DNA of 64,000 nt from assembly GCF_003668555.1 (NCBI RefSeq), contig NZ_RCWN01000002.1, positions 1 through 64,000 of the forward strand. Reading direction: 5' to 3'. Below the pieces are notes generated by a model. It worked only from the letters and a program-made list of their open reading frames with translations, was not told where the DNA came from and did no database searches. This DNA is from Notoacmeibacter ruber. Its GTDB lineage: Bacteria; Pseudomonadota; Alphaproteobacteria; Rhizobiales; Rhizobiaceae. The position numbers and the translations under genes are program-made. This document shows, one piece after another, positions 54,592 through 62,519 of this stretch (positions are counted from its first letter, which is position 1; each line of letters begins with the position of its first letter).

Positions 54592-54813
54592 ATGAAGCCG
54601 CTTGATGCGACCTTTCAATACGGCCGTGAACGGAGTATCGTCTGCTTTTGGCCGTCGTCCAACGCCATGCTAAGCCACCAATATTTGGTTCTGTGGATCG
54701 CCGACGATGAATACTGGAATGATGGCCGCCGCCAAGTCTTGGCGTTTGATGATGCGCTGGATGTGATTGTTCTCAGTGGAGGGTTGCGCTTCACAGACGA
54801 ACTGAAACGATGA
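54592..54813 (+). CDS. Small hypothetical protein
   Basis: 73 residues from ATG 54592 (a GTG at 54550 would add 14). The stretch LVLWIADDEYWNDGRRQVLAF looks protein-like, but no family is recognised. It stands alone between the enolase-superfamily gene and the toxin-antitoxin pair. From 54391 to 54549 nothing was identified. Confidence 0.35.
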   Translation: MKPLDATFQYGRERSIVCFWPSSNAMLSHQYLVLWIADDEYWNDGRRQVLAFDDALDVIVLSGGLRFTDELKR

Positions 54814-54857
54814 AATCGGCTTGCGTCGCTTCAGCCGGCATCACGATGAACATCACC

Positions 54858-55319
54858 TCACAGAAGACGCGGATCGAAACGGAAGGGCGTAACGCTTTCG
54901 ATCGTGATGTCCCCTGCCCTTTCATGGCTGTGATTGACCACGAAATTCCGGTCCTCAGCCCCCGCTACGGCGATTATGGCGGAGGGCACGCTCAGAAGCG
55001 GGCTCTGCCGTGCTTCGTGCCATTCATCGCCGATGCTCTGCGTCAGCGCCTCGTCTTCCGTCCAGGCAGGTGGCAGATCATCCGGTTCGATCCGCGTGAT
55101 GGACCAGTCGTCGGGAACGTCATAAACGATGATATCGAGATCGGGCAGAAGCACCGGATCCTCAACATGGACCAGCTTTTCCAGCAGACAGAGCGATGGC
55201 ACGCTCGCCATATAGGTCACGGCATGACCAGCCGTGTTCCAGCGTCCGTCGAACAGCAGGCCATAGCCGCCATCGAGCGCGCGTGAATGGGCGGCTATGG
55301 ATAAGCGATAGAGCTTCAC
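54858..55319 (-). CDS. RES-domain toxin
   Basis: 153 residues from GTG 55319 (KLYRLS, the usual opening of the family). The RES fold shows the conserved Arg and Glu in FDGRWNTAG and LLEKLVHV, with a later Ser in HEARQSPLLSVPSAI. RES toxins degrade NAD in the cell. It follows its antitoxin by about 30 bases, the normal order for Xre-RES pairs, and lies directly downstream of repC, where it should help keep the plasmid. Confidence 0.88.
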   Translation of the reverse strand: MKLYRLSIAAHSRALDGGYGLLFDGRWNTAGHAVTYMASVPSLCLLEKLVHVEDPVLLPDLDIIVYDVPDDWSITRIEPDDLPPAWTEDEALTQSIGDEWHEARQSPLLSVPSAIIAVAGAEDRNFVVNHSHERAGDITIESVTPFRFDPRLL

Positions 55320-55348
55320 GAGATGGTCGCTATCGATCCGCTCATCGA

Positions 55349-55780
55349 TCAGGCGGCCGCGCCGTAAGCGAGTTTGGCCAGAAGCGTTTCGACGAGGCGC
55401 GCGCCGGTTTCCGTCCGCACCAGCGTCAGCGGCGCCTTGTCGGACAATTGGCGCAGAGGGCGGCGCAGCCAGGCGCTCGCCCTGGCCTCGTCACCAAAGG
55501 TCTCGATGGCCTGCGCCTGCACACGCGCAAGCCGCACGGCACGATCGCTTTCTTCCACGGTCAGTCGCTCGGCCTTGGCGGCGCGATGGCGCCGGGTCCG
55601 CGCCGGAATAACCAGAACATCGATCTCGCGCTCGGAAAACCCCGCTCGGCTGATACCCGTCAAGCTTTCCAGCGGCAGACGGCCCAGCACCGCTATTGCC
55701 AGATCGGCCTGCGAGCGAAGCGGCCGGCCCAGGACGGATTGCCCACCCAATGTCTCTGTCACACGTTCAAGAACGCTCAT
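55349..55780 (-). CDS. Xre/MbcA/ParS-type antitoxin (DUF2384)
   Basis: 143 residues from ATG 55780. An N-terminal helical DNA-binding region (GISRAGFSEREIDVLV) is followed by the toxin-binding DUF2384 part (AQAIETFGDEARASAWLRRPL, GARLVETLLAKLAYG). It neutralises the RES toxin encoded next and usually represses their shared promoter. It sits between repC and the toxin gene on the same strand. Confidence 0.88.
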   Translation of the reverse strand: MSVLERVTETLGGQSVLGRPLRSQADLAIAVLGRLPLESLTGISRAGFSEREIDVLVIPARTRRHRAAKAERLTVEESDRAVRLARVQAQAIETFGDEARASAWLRRPLRQLSDKAPLTLVRTETGARLVETLLAKLAYGAAA

Positions 55781-55888
55781 CGTTTCCGCTCCAATTCGAT
55801 CGCGCCAGTCATTATCGGACGCCTGACAATATGCCGACAATATAGGCGGCAACATGCCAAAACACAAGAAGAGCTGGCTCGAAGCCAT

Positions 55889-57175
55889 CTAGCTATGCCG
55901 GTTCCGCAGGGCTTCCAGCATCGGCATTACGGAAAACTGGCCTTGTTCGGCCTTGCGGGTCAATTCGCGCAGATAGCCGCCAGCACTGCGAATCTCGTCG
56001 GCCCGTTCCAGAATGGCGGCCAAGACAATGGCCGCGTGCTTTTCGCCCATCACCGACCGGGCCTGGCGCCATGCATCCGGTGAGATGCCCAGGAAACCAC
56101 GCACCAGCGCCGCGGTCCGGATGAACTCGGTCCAGTCTGTCATGGGGCTCGCTGCATAATCGCCAATCGACGGGCAGCGCGACAAGACGGCCGAAAGCGG
56201 CAGCGCTTGTATCTGATGGAGATCAGGGGTCGGCACTGTCACTCTATCCGATCCACCGTCCGTGCCAGACGAATAGGTTGAACCCTTCTGGACAGCCGCT
56301 GGAGCCATTACTTTTTCACGGCCGCTTTTTTCAAATAGGGATTCGGTTTTTGAATTATGATAGTGGCGCTCATTATGCTGTTCATTGGCGCTCATTTCTT
56401 TTTCTGTAAGACCATCCAGCCACGTTTGCTCCACTTCGGCCATAAGGCTTGCGAGCGCGCGCCGACGTGTTTCCACCTGATCAAAATCGGCGCGGCGCGG
56501 CAATGGCGCCGATAGCTTGGCGAAAGCCTCGGCAAGCCGGCTCCAGGGCCCTGCCCTGCCCTCCGACAACGCCAGAGTGATCAGGCTCGAGCAGTCACGA
56601 AGCATCAGGCTGACAGCCTCACGAGCGGCGCGAACCGCCAGAACCTGAGCGGTCGCTGCCTCGGCAGCCTCATATATGAGCCCTGCCCTTGCGGCGAATG
56701 GCGCCAGATCGAAACCGAAAGCATCCGAGCCGCCTTCCATTTTTCGCCGACGATAGCGTTTACCGTTCGGCGAATCCTTACGCAGGATCATTCCTGCACC
56801 GATCAGGCCGGCGAGGTGCCGCCGTAGCGTCGCTGGCGCCATGCCACCGCAACGCAATGACAATTCCCTGTTGGAAGGAAAGACGATCGTCGGCGCATCG
56901 CCATCGATCGTACGATCCGGGTGGAACGAGAGCAGCGCCGACAGCACTGTCAGTGTGCGATCGGACAATCCGAAGGCGCCTCTGGCTTCGGTGAGTGCCC
57001 GAAGCAGCGCAAATTTGTCGGCCCGCGACGGGTCATTACCGCTGGCGCCATCCTCCGAATGATCGTTTTGGGGCCTGGTCTTGCGTCTTGCGCGGTCGGC
57101 TGCGGCAGCATTGATCTGGGCAAGCGCCGCCGGTCCGCCGACACCAAACGGCGTCAGAGGTTCATAATTCGGCAT
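55889..57175 (-). CDS. repC: Plasmid replication initiator RepC
   Basis: 428 residues, close to the family's usual length. The N-terminus PLTPFGVGG, the winged-helix region FPSNRELSLRCGGMAPATLRR and the C-terminal LSRCPSIGDYA segment are typical of RepC in repABC replicons. RepC opens the origin, which in this family lies within repC. It is preceded by about 270 non-coding bases that hold the antisense RNA regulating it. Confidence 0.93.
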   Translation of the reverse strand: MPNYEPLTPFGVGGPAALAQINAAAADRARRKTRPQNDHSEDGASGNDPSRADKFALLRALTEARGAFGLSDRTLTVLSALLSFHPDRTIDGDAPTIVFPSNRELSLRCGGMAPATLRRHLAGLIGAGMILRKDSPNGKRYRRRKMEGGSDAFGFDLAPFAARAGLIYEAAEAATAQVLAVRAAREAVSLMLRDCSSLITLALSEGRAGPWSRLAEAFAKLSAPLPRRADFDQVETRRRALASLMAEVEQTWLDGLTEKEMSANEQHNERHYHNSKTESLFEKSGREKVMAPAAVQKGSTYSSGTDGGSDRVTVPTPDLHQIQALPLSAVLSRCPSIGDYAASPMTDWTEFIRTAALVRGFLGISPDAWRQARSVMGEKHAAIVLAAILERADEIRSAGGYLRELTRKAEQGQFSVMPMLEALRNRHS

Positions 57176-57271
57176 CGTATTTCATGCGCCCGGCAATCGG
57201 CACAAGCTGCCCTGCCCCACAGATTGTCATCTATGGGTTGACAGGAACGGCCGAACCTGATTCTTTCAGAA

Positions 57272-57325
57272 TGCTACTTCGAAGGTCCTCTGGAGCGGTT
57301 TCCGTTCCGGGGGGCTTTTGTTTTT
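57272..57325 (+). ncRNA. Counter-transcribed RNA of the repB-repC gap (incompatibility RNA)
   Basis: On the strand opposite repABC there is a TTGACA (57238-57243), a start near 57272, and a terminator formed by CCTCTGGA (57287-57294) pairing with TCCGGGGG (57306-57313), followed by GCTTTTGTTTTT. Length about 55 nt and location match the ctRNA of rhizobial repABC plasmids, which represses repC and sets incompatibility. The -10 box is poor. Confidence 0.6.
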
Positions 57326-57447
57326 GCCCCTGGCAATAGCGTTACCTTATGCGTTCGCGCATCCTTCCCTTTGTCCTGTGTCCCATCATCATCGTTCACT
57401 CGACACTGCCGCCAGACGCAAACACTTGGCGGCTTAAGAAAACGTCG

Positions 57448-58518
57448 TTACCGCCCTTCCCTCTCCTCACGGAACCGTGCCGCGAGCTCCGGCAGGCAGT
57501 CCGCCAGATAATCGGCGAAACCGCTGGCCGCCGCGCCCGGCAAGGCAAGGCGCGCGCTGTCGCCCTGCACAGAAAGCGTGCCGATCGCTACGCCATCAGA
57601 TCCGGCAATACGCCGCGTTTCGCTTTTTCGCCTGGATGCGTTGCCGCTGATCCGATCGGACAAAAGCGAAAAGCGCGCATCGCTATCGGCGGCAAGAAAG
57701 CGATCCCGGCCTATCTCGTCCTCGGCTTTCTCGACCGCGCCCTTTTTCTGGAGCAGCTCACCAAGTGCCAACCAGCGCGGCCGACCGACCTTCGGCGCGG
57801 GACCGATGGCTACCGCGAAGCGACGCGGCACCGTATTGGCCACGGAGAGAAGGCGGCTGATCTCGGTCTTATCGATTCCGAGCGCCTGCATCGCCGTGGC
57901 GCGGTCGAAACCGGCAGCGATGATCGCCTCCGCGAAAAAGGCCCTCTCGATGAAGGAGAGGTCGCGCCGTTCGGCATTTTCCTTGCCTTGCGCCAAAATG
58001 AGTTCCGCATCGGCCAACGGCTTGACCACGGCACGCACCGAAAGGCCGTGGCGCTGCGCGGCATGAACCCGGCGATGGCCGAAGGCGACCTGGTAACGGG
58101 ACGGCTTTTCGGGATGGGGTCGCAGAAGAACCGGAACCTGCTGGCCAACGCTCGCGATGGACGCGGCGAGGGCGTCGAAATCGGGATCGCCATCCTCTGC
58201 ATCGCTCATCCGGTCTCGCCAGGGCGAGGGATCGATCAATCCCGGATCGATTTCGTGAACCCGCTCGGCGCGCGCCAGCTCCTTTTCCAGCTCGTCCGCG
58301 CGCCGTGAAGCATCGGACAAACCGCCGAGCGATAGCCCCATGGCACGCACGGCCCCCGATGGAGCGCGCACTGGGCTGTTTCTCGCCTCAGGCTCTTCAG
58401 ACGATCGCGCCTTTGCCGGTTCCGCTGGCGTCGCGGCCGCCGAACCGCCAGTCTGATCATTCTGGTCCGGTCCTACCGTGCCGAACAGATGGGCCAGTTC
58501 CTTGCGCCGCTTGCTCAT
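57448..58518 (-). CDS. repB: Plasmid partition protein RepB (ParB family)
   Basis: 356 residues. The ParB/Spo0J nuclease-like domain shows YQVAFGHRRVHAAQRHGL and ILAQGKENAERRDLSFIERA, followed by the HTH (ATAMQALGIDKTEISRLL). RepB binds the parS palindromes at 58676 and 59944 and works with RepA in segregation. It starts 82 bases after the repA stop. Confidence 0.95.
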   Translation of the reverse strand: MSKRRKELAHLFGTVGPDQNDQTGGSAAATPAEPAKARSSEEPEARNSPVRAPSGAVRAMGLSLGGLSDASRRADELEKELARAERVHEIDPGLIDPSPWRDRMSDAEDGDPDFDALAASIASVGQQVPVLLRPHPEKPSRYQVAFGHRRVHAAQRHGLSVRAVVKPLADAELILAQGKENAERRDLSFIERAFFAEAIIAAGFDRATAMQALGIDKTEISRLLSVANTVPRRFAVAIGPAPKVGRPRWLALGELLQKKGAVEKAEDEIGRDRFLAADSDARFSLLSDRISGNASRRKSETRRIAGSDGVAIGTLSVQGDSARLALPGAAASGFADYLADCLPELAARFREEREGR

Positions 58519-58600
58519 GAGGAAAAGCTCCCGGATCTTTCATGGTGAATGAAGCCATGAGTCGGGCAGAGCGGGGACAGGCGTTTTTGCCTCGTCGCGT

Positions 58601-59884
58601 TCATCGGCTGGCGCCTCCGTCGCGAGACCGTTCAGTGCGGCCCCAGCCGGCGCGGATCAGTCCCTCGATCTCGCTGTTGACAGCTGTCAACGCCTCCATT
58701 GCCCGGTCGTATGTGGCGCGATTGAAGTTTTCCCGACCGACTTCGTAAAGTGTCTGCTTGGTCAGACCCGCATCGGAGATCGCCGTTGATTTGACCATTG
58801 GCGCAGTCAAGACACGCTCTCCCAGCTGGCTTCGCAGAAAGGCGGTGATCTGTGTCTGCGGCCCGTCATTGGGTTCATAACGGGTGACCAGATAGCGCAT
58901 GAAAGAGAAGTCCAGTCGCGCGCCAGCTTCCCGAACCACGGCCAACAGGTCGGAAGTCATCAGCAGGAACTGGCTCATCGAGGCAATGTCCAGCATTTGC
59001 GGATGAACGGTAACCATGACGCTGGTCGCCGCGCACAGCGCGCTCAGCGTCAGATAGCCGAGCTGCGGGGGGCAATCGAGGACGACCACGTCGTAATCAT
59101 CGGCCACCGTTTCCAGCGCCGATTGCAGACGCGCGAAGAAAAGCGGACCGCCTTCGCGCTCGCGCCCGCTGCTCAGATGGCGGGGCGTCGTGTGCTCAAA
59201 CTCCTGAAGTTCAAGATTGCCCGGCACCAGATCCAGCCCGTCGAAATAGGTTGGCCGGATGATATCCCGAAGCGGTCGACGCTCCTCGTCGTAACGGATT
59301 GCCCCGTAGAGCGTATCATTGCCCGAAAGATCGATCTCCGGCTGATAGCCGAACAGTGCACTCATCGACGCTTGCGGGTCGAGATCGACGGCAAGAACGC
59401 GATAGCCCTCCAGTGCCAGATATTGCGCCAGATGGGTCGATGTGGTCGTTTTCCCGGACCCGCCTTTGAAATTCGTAAGGGCGATCACCTGGAGTGGCTC
59501 ACCCGCCGCCGGATCGCGCCAGGGCAGATAGGTTCGCGCTTTCGGCCCGCCGCCCTCCGCCAGAAAACGGCGCATCGCATTGATGTCCGTCAGAGTATAG
59601 AGCCGGCGTCCACCAGGACCGGTTTCCGGCTGTGGTCCTTCGCCATTGATGGATAGTTGCCGCAGATAGGAATCGGATACGCCGATCAGACGCGCCGCTT
59701 CGCCGCTTGTGAACGCGCGCAGCGTCTTCTGACTTGTCGGCGGAAAAAGGCGATGACGCATCATCGATAGCTGCTCCGAAAGCAGAGCCGCATCTGCCGC
59801 GATCTGCTCATCGGCCGGGGGCAGGGGAGAGGCCTTATCGATCTCCCCATCGCCCTCGAAAGCGGTTTGCGCGGTCTGCGCCAT
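58601..59884 (-). CDS. repA: Plasmid partition ATPase RepA (ParA family)
   Basis: 427 residues. An N-terminal HTH (TSGEAARLIGVSDSYLRQLS) is followed by the deviant Walker A FKGGSGKTT and VVVLDCPPQLGYL. RepA segregates the plasmid with RepB and autoregulates the operon. GAGGGAAG precedes the ATG at 59884. One parS palindrome lies inside its 3' part and another just upstream. Confidence 0.96.
   Translation of the reverse strand: MAQTAQTAFEGDGEIDKASPLPPADEQIAADAALLSEQLSMMRHRLFPPTSQKTLRAFTSGEAARLIGVSDSYLRQLSINGEGPQPETGPGGRRLYTLTDINAMRRFLAEGGGPKARTYLPWRDPAAGEPLQVIALTNFKGGSGKTTTSTHLAQYLALEGYRVLAVDLDPQASMSALFGYQPEIDLSGNDTLYGAIRYDEERRPLRDIIRPTYFDGLDLVPGNLELQEFEHTTPRHLSSGREREGGPLFFARLQSALETVADDYDVVVLDCPPQLGYLTLSALCAATSVMVTVHPQMLDIASMSQFLLMTSDLLAVVREAGARLDFSFMRYLVTRYEPNDGPQTQITAFLRSQLGERVLTAPMVKSTAISDAGLTKQTLYEVGRENFNRATYDRAMEALTAVNSEIEGLIRAGWGRTERSRDGGASR
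58676..58691. promoter_or_regulatory. parS centromere palindrome inside repA
   Basis: GTTGACAGCTGTCAAC, a perfect 16-base palindrome fitting the repABC parS consensus. Confidence 0.88.
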
Positions 59885-59943
59885 CTAAATCTTCCCTCTG
59901 ACCAGAATACGTCCCAGCTCGTCCATCGTCGTCCTTGCAAGCA

Positions 59944-59959
59944 GTTGACAGCTGCCAAC
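59944..59959. promoter_or_regulatory. parS centromere palindrome upstream of repA
   Basis: GTTGACAGCTGCCAAC fits the repABC parS consensus with one mismatch from perfect symmetry. It lies 60 bases before the repA start, within its promoter region; the rest of the gap to 60350 holds no recognisable gene. Confidence 0.82.
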
Positions 59960-60350
59960 TCCTCTCGCCATCAATCAATTCAGGGTGATCATGACGATAG
60001 AAGCGATCAACGGCTCGCGGCAGCAATTCCGATTTGCCTTGCCAGTTTCGCCTGATTTCACGACTAACGCCTACGCGATCACTACACGATAAAAACCGTT
60101 AATGAGTGTCGGTGCGCTACCGAGTCGTGTCAAGCGAAATAGGGTTAACGCGATTTTACCACTCTGGAACTGCACGACTACGCGGGAGACAGCCGCTCAA
60201 CCGACGAGATCTCGCAACGATCCGTAGCACAGCCCGACAAGGAACGGCCCATCTCTATACCCGGCCTGGGTCACCGTCGTCTGTCGCGCCACACGTCCAC
60301 ACTTAGCGCACGAGAATAGGGGAGGGGAGGCGCCGCGATGCCATTGCCCC

Positions 60351-60974
60351 TCAAGGCAATTGTTTCGCTCGCTTGGCTTCCGCCCGAAAAAAAGCGGCGA
60401 GAGCCGTGCTTGCCAATTTTCGGCCGAAGGCGCGGGTGCTTTCCAGCCCGAGTGGATCGAAATGCGCGCGCGCGACCGATACCAGCGCAACGGGCATCAT
60501 CCGCGATGTCTGGATGAGCGCGCCCTGATCGCTCAGTCGCACGGTCTCGTAGCTGGAAGGGCATTTTTTATAGCCACCGCTTTGCAGCAGGGCCTCGTAA
60601 TCGTCGAGAGCCCTGCGCAGGATCATTTGAAGCGCTTTCGACGGCCGATACTGACGGCACAGCATATCGAAGCTCGGCGAGACACCCTTGGCTGGCAATA
60701 CCGCCGACACGAAAACCTGCACCTTGGGTTCGGGCTCGGCATCCTCGATCGGTCGCAGCATTGCGGGCGCCGGCACGGCGGCTTGCAGGGGAGGGGGCGT
60801 TGGAGCGTCTGTCGGCGGCGTTTCAACCCTTTGCCGTCCCGGCTCACCTTGCTGCCTGGCGGAGGGGGTGGAGCTATGGCGCGGCGGGAGCGAGTTGGCC
60901 GACTGCGAATCGTTGGCGGTGGCCTTGGTGCGGGCTTCGGTCACTGAAAGGCGGGGTTTTCGAATCGCCATCAT
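60351..60974 (-). CDS. virC2: VirC2-like overdrive-binding protein
   Basis: 207 residues. The first 90 are Pro/Ser/Gln-rich and disordered; the C-terminal 110 resemble the ribbon-helix-helix fold of VirC2 (FVSAVLPAKGVSPSFDMLCRQ, YRPSKALQMILRRALDDYE). In Agrobacterium, VirC2 binds overdrive with VirC1 and boosts T-strand formation. Its ATG overlaps the virC1 stop by one base (TAATG), so the two are cotranslated. Confidence 0.85.
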   Translation of the reverse strand: MMAIRKPRLSVTEARTKATANDSQSANSLPPRHSSTPSARQQGEPGRQRVETPPTDAPTPPPLQAAVPAPAMLRPIEDAEPEPKVQVFVSAVLPAKGVSPSFDMLCRQYRPSKALQMILRRALDDYEALLQSGGYKKCPSSYETVRLSDQGALIQTSRMMPVALVSVARAHFDPLGLESTRAFGRKLASTALAAFFRAEAKRAKQLP

Positions 60975-61669
60975 TATCCCTCCAGCGCGTGCTCAACGAA
61001 GTTGCGCATCTGGCCAAGTTCTTCCATCGCCGCCTGGTGATTACGCTGGTGCAGCCGCATCGCCGGATTGGCGAGCATGTGCTGCAGGGTCATATGCAAC
61101 ATGCCGCGCTCCTTCATCGCAGCGTATGCGTCGCGCTCATGCATGGAGGGATCGAAGAGCGGCAGTGCGCTCAGCATGTCCATGACGGATTTCTGCGAGA
61201 CGGTCATCCGCCCGACCGGCACACGCTGGCGAAGGACCGCCGTCGGCACCGACAGATTTTCACCCATCAGCAATTCGATAATGTAGCGATATGTGGCCAG
61301 CGCCTCGTCCATATCGAGCGGCGTCAGCATGGTTGGTACGATCAGAAAATCCGACGAAGCTATGATCGTGTTGTTCAGTTCGCTGGAGCCGCCATGGGTA
61401 TCGGCGAGCGCATAGTCAAAGCCGCGCGACTCCGCCTCCTCATAGGCCTGCTCCAGAAGCTCCATCTCGTCGGCGACGAAAACGTCGCACTGTTCGTCCC
61501 AGCTCTCATTCGCCAGCGCGTTTTCGCGCCAGCGGATAAGCGGGCGGTTTTCGTCGGCTTCGAGAAGGGCAACGGTCTTCGCTCCGGCAGCGAGGGCGGA
61601 ACACAGACCCATCAGGGCTGTGGTCTTGCCCGCACCGCCCTTGAAGGAGCAGCAGGTCACAAGTTTCAC
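60974..61669 (-). CDS. virC1: VirC1-like ParA-family ATPase
   Basis: 231 residues, the same length as Agrobacterium VirC1. Deviant Walker A is [16 protein letters not shown] (K15), then [49 protein letters not shown] and [17 protein letters not shown], all hallmark VirC1 segments. VirC1 binds overdrive and brings relaxosomes to the cell pole and type IV secretion channel. It is divergent from virD1 across about 300 A+T-rich bases. Confidence 0.93.
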   Translation of the reverse strand: MKLVTCCSFKGGAGKTTALMGLCSALAAGAKTVALLEADENRPLIRWRENALANESWDEQCDVFVADEMELLEQAYEEAESRGFDYALADTHGGSSELNNTIIASSDFLIVPTMLTPLDMDEALATYRYIIELLMGENLSVPTAVLRQRVPVGRMTVSQKSVMDMLSALPLFDPSMHERDAYAAMKERGMLHMTLQHMLANPAMRLHQRNHQAAMEELGQMRNFVEHALEG

Positions 61670-61971
61670 GACGCAATTCCTTTATGGCAATCATCAGGAT
61701 AAAAAGGCTTTTGTAAAAAAGTACGTTTGTAATACTGTTTTGATTTATGATGAAAACATGGCAGACGAAGCAGAAATAGGTTCAATATTTCGATACGGAC
61801 CCTTACGTTTTGTGATCGACGATCCAGGCGAATTCTCTTGCGCCGCCCGGAAAACGGATCAATATAGCTTTGTATTCATAAGCCAAGCCGGCGTTTTTTT
61901 GCTGGTTTACGACTATTATTTATTTTACAGCGCGCACGTTTTTCTCGTTTTTTGACCGCGCCCTTTATTTG
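61670..61971. promoter_or_regulatory. virC-virD divergent promoter and possible oriT
   Basis: A+T-rich, no convincing gene. CAGGATA at 61695-61701 (complement TATCCTG) equals the nick core of T-borders and related relaxase sites, and could be the conjugative nic site of this plasmid. TTTGTAATACTG at about 61727 recalls part of the Ros repressor box of the Agrobacterium virC-virD promoter, but is weak evidence. Confidence 0.4.
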
Positions 61972-62469
61972 ATGAGTTTTGCCATGAACGCCAACGGGCA
62001 CGACGTTTCCACCGATCTTTTGTTCTCAACACCGGCCTCCACCGGCAACGCCGCGCCGAAAGTCGCCGGCTCCGGAACCGACCCCAACGCCTATAAGGTT
62101 GTGAGCGTGCGACTGCGCGCGGCCGAATATGAATGTCTGTCGCTTCAGGCAAAGGCACTCGGCCTGTCGAACAATATGGCGATGCGCGTTGCCGCAAGGC
62201 GGATCGGCGGCTTTCTCGAAACGGACGAACAGACACGCCAATTGCTGCAGGATATCACCGACCAGATCGGCGACATCGCCCGCGCTCTGAATGACATCGA
62301 CAATGTTTGTCGCAAACACGGCAAAACTGATCTGAACCGCCTGGCGACGCTTAGGGCCGCTTTCGGCCACGAATTCGTGCAGCTCGATGCGCTGCTCCGC
62401 TCAATTCTGAACCTGTCGCGCCGCCGCGTGGATGGCCGATTGATGCTGCAAAAGGCGATGCTCGGATGA
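61972..62469 (+). CDS. virD1: VirD1-like relaxase accessory protein
   Basis: 165 residues from ATG 61972 (ATG 61984 is an alternative; neither has a strong ribosome-binding site). The segment YKVVSVRLRAAEYECLSLQ then NNMAMRVAARRIGGFLE and the C-terminal ILNLSRRRVDGRLMLQ match VirD1, the small DNA-binding partner that lets VirD2 nick supercoiled border DNA. It begins the virD1-virD2 operon. Confidence 0.9.
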   Translation: MSFAMNANGHDVSTDLLFSTPASTGNAAPKVAGSGTDPNAYKVVSVRLRAAEYECLSLQAKALGLSNNMAMRVAARRIGGFLETDEQTRQLLQDITDQIGDIARALNDIDNVCRKHGKTDLNRLATLRAAFGHEFVQLDALLRSILNLSRRRVDGRLMLQKAMLG

Positions 62470-62519
62470 ACCGGCATGCCCTCATATCTCAGGCCATAGA
62501 ACCGGGAGGCTAAATCCCA

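Noticed and set aside
61758..61955. 65-codon frame in the virC-virD gap.
   Set aside because: No ribosome-binding site, hydrophobic low-complexity end and A+T-rich regulatory location; more likely non-coding.
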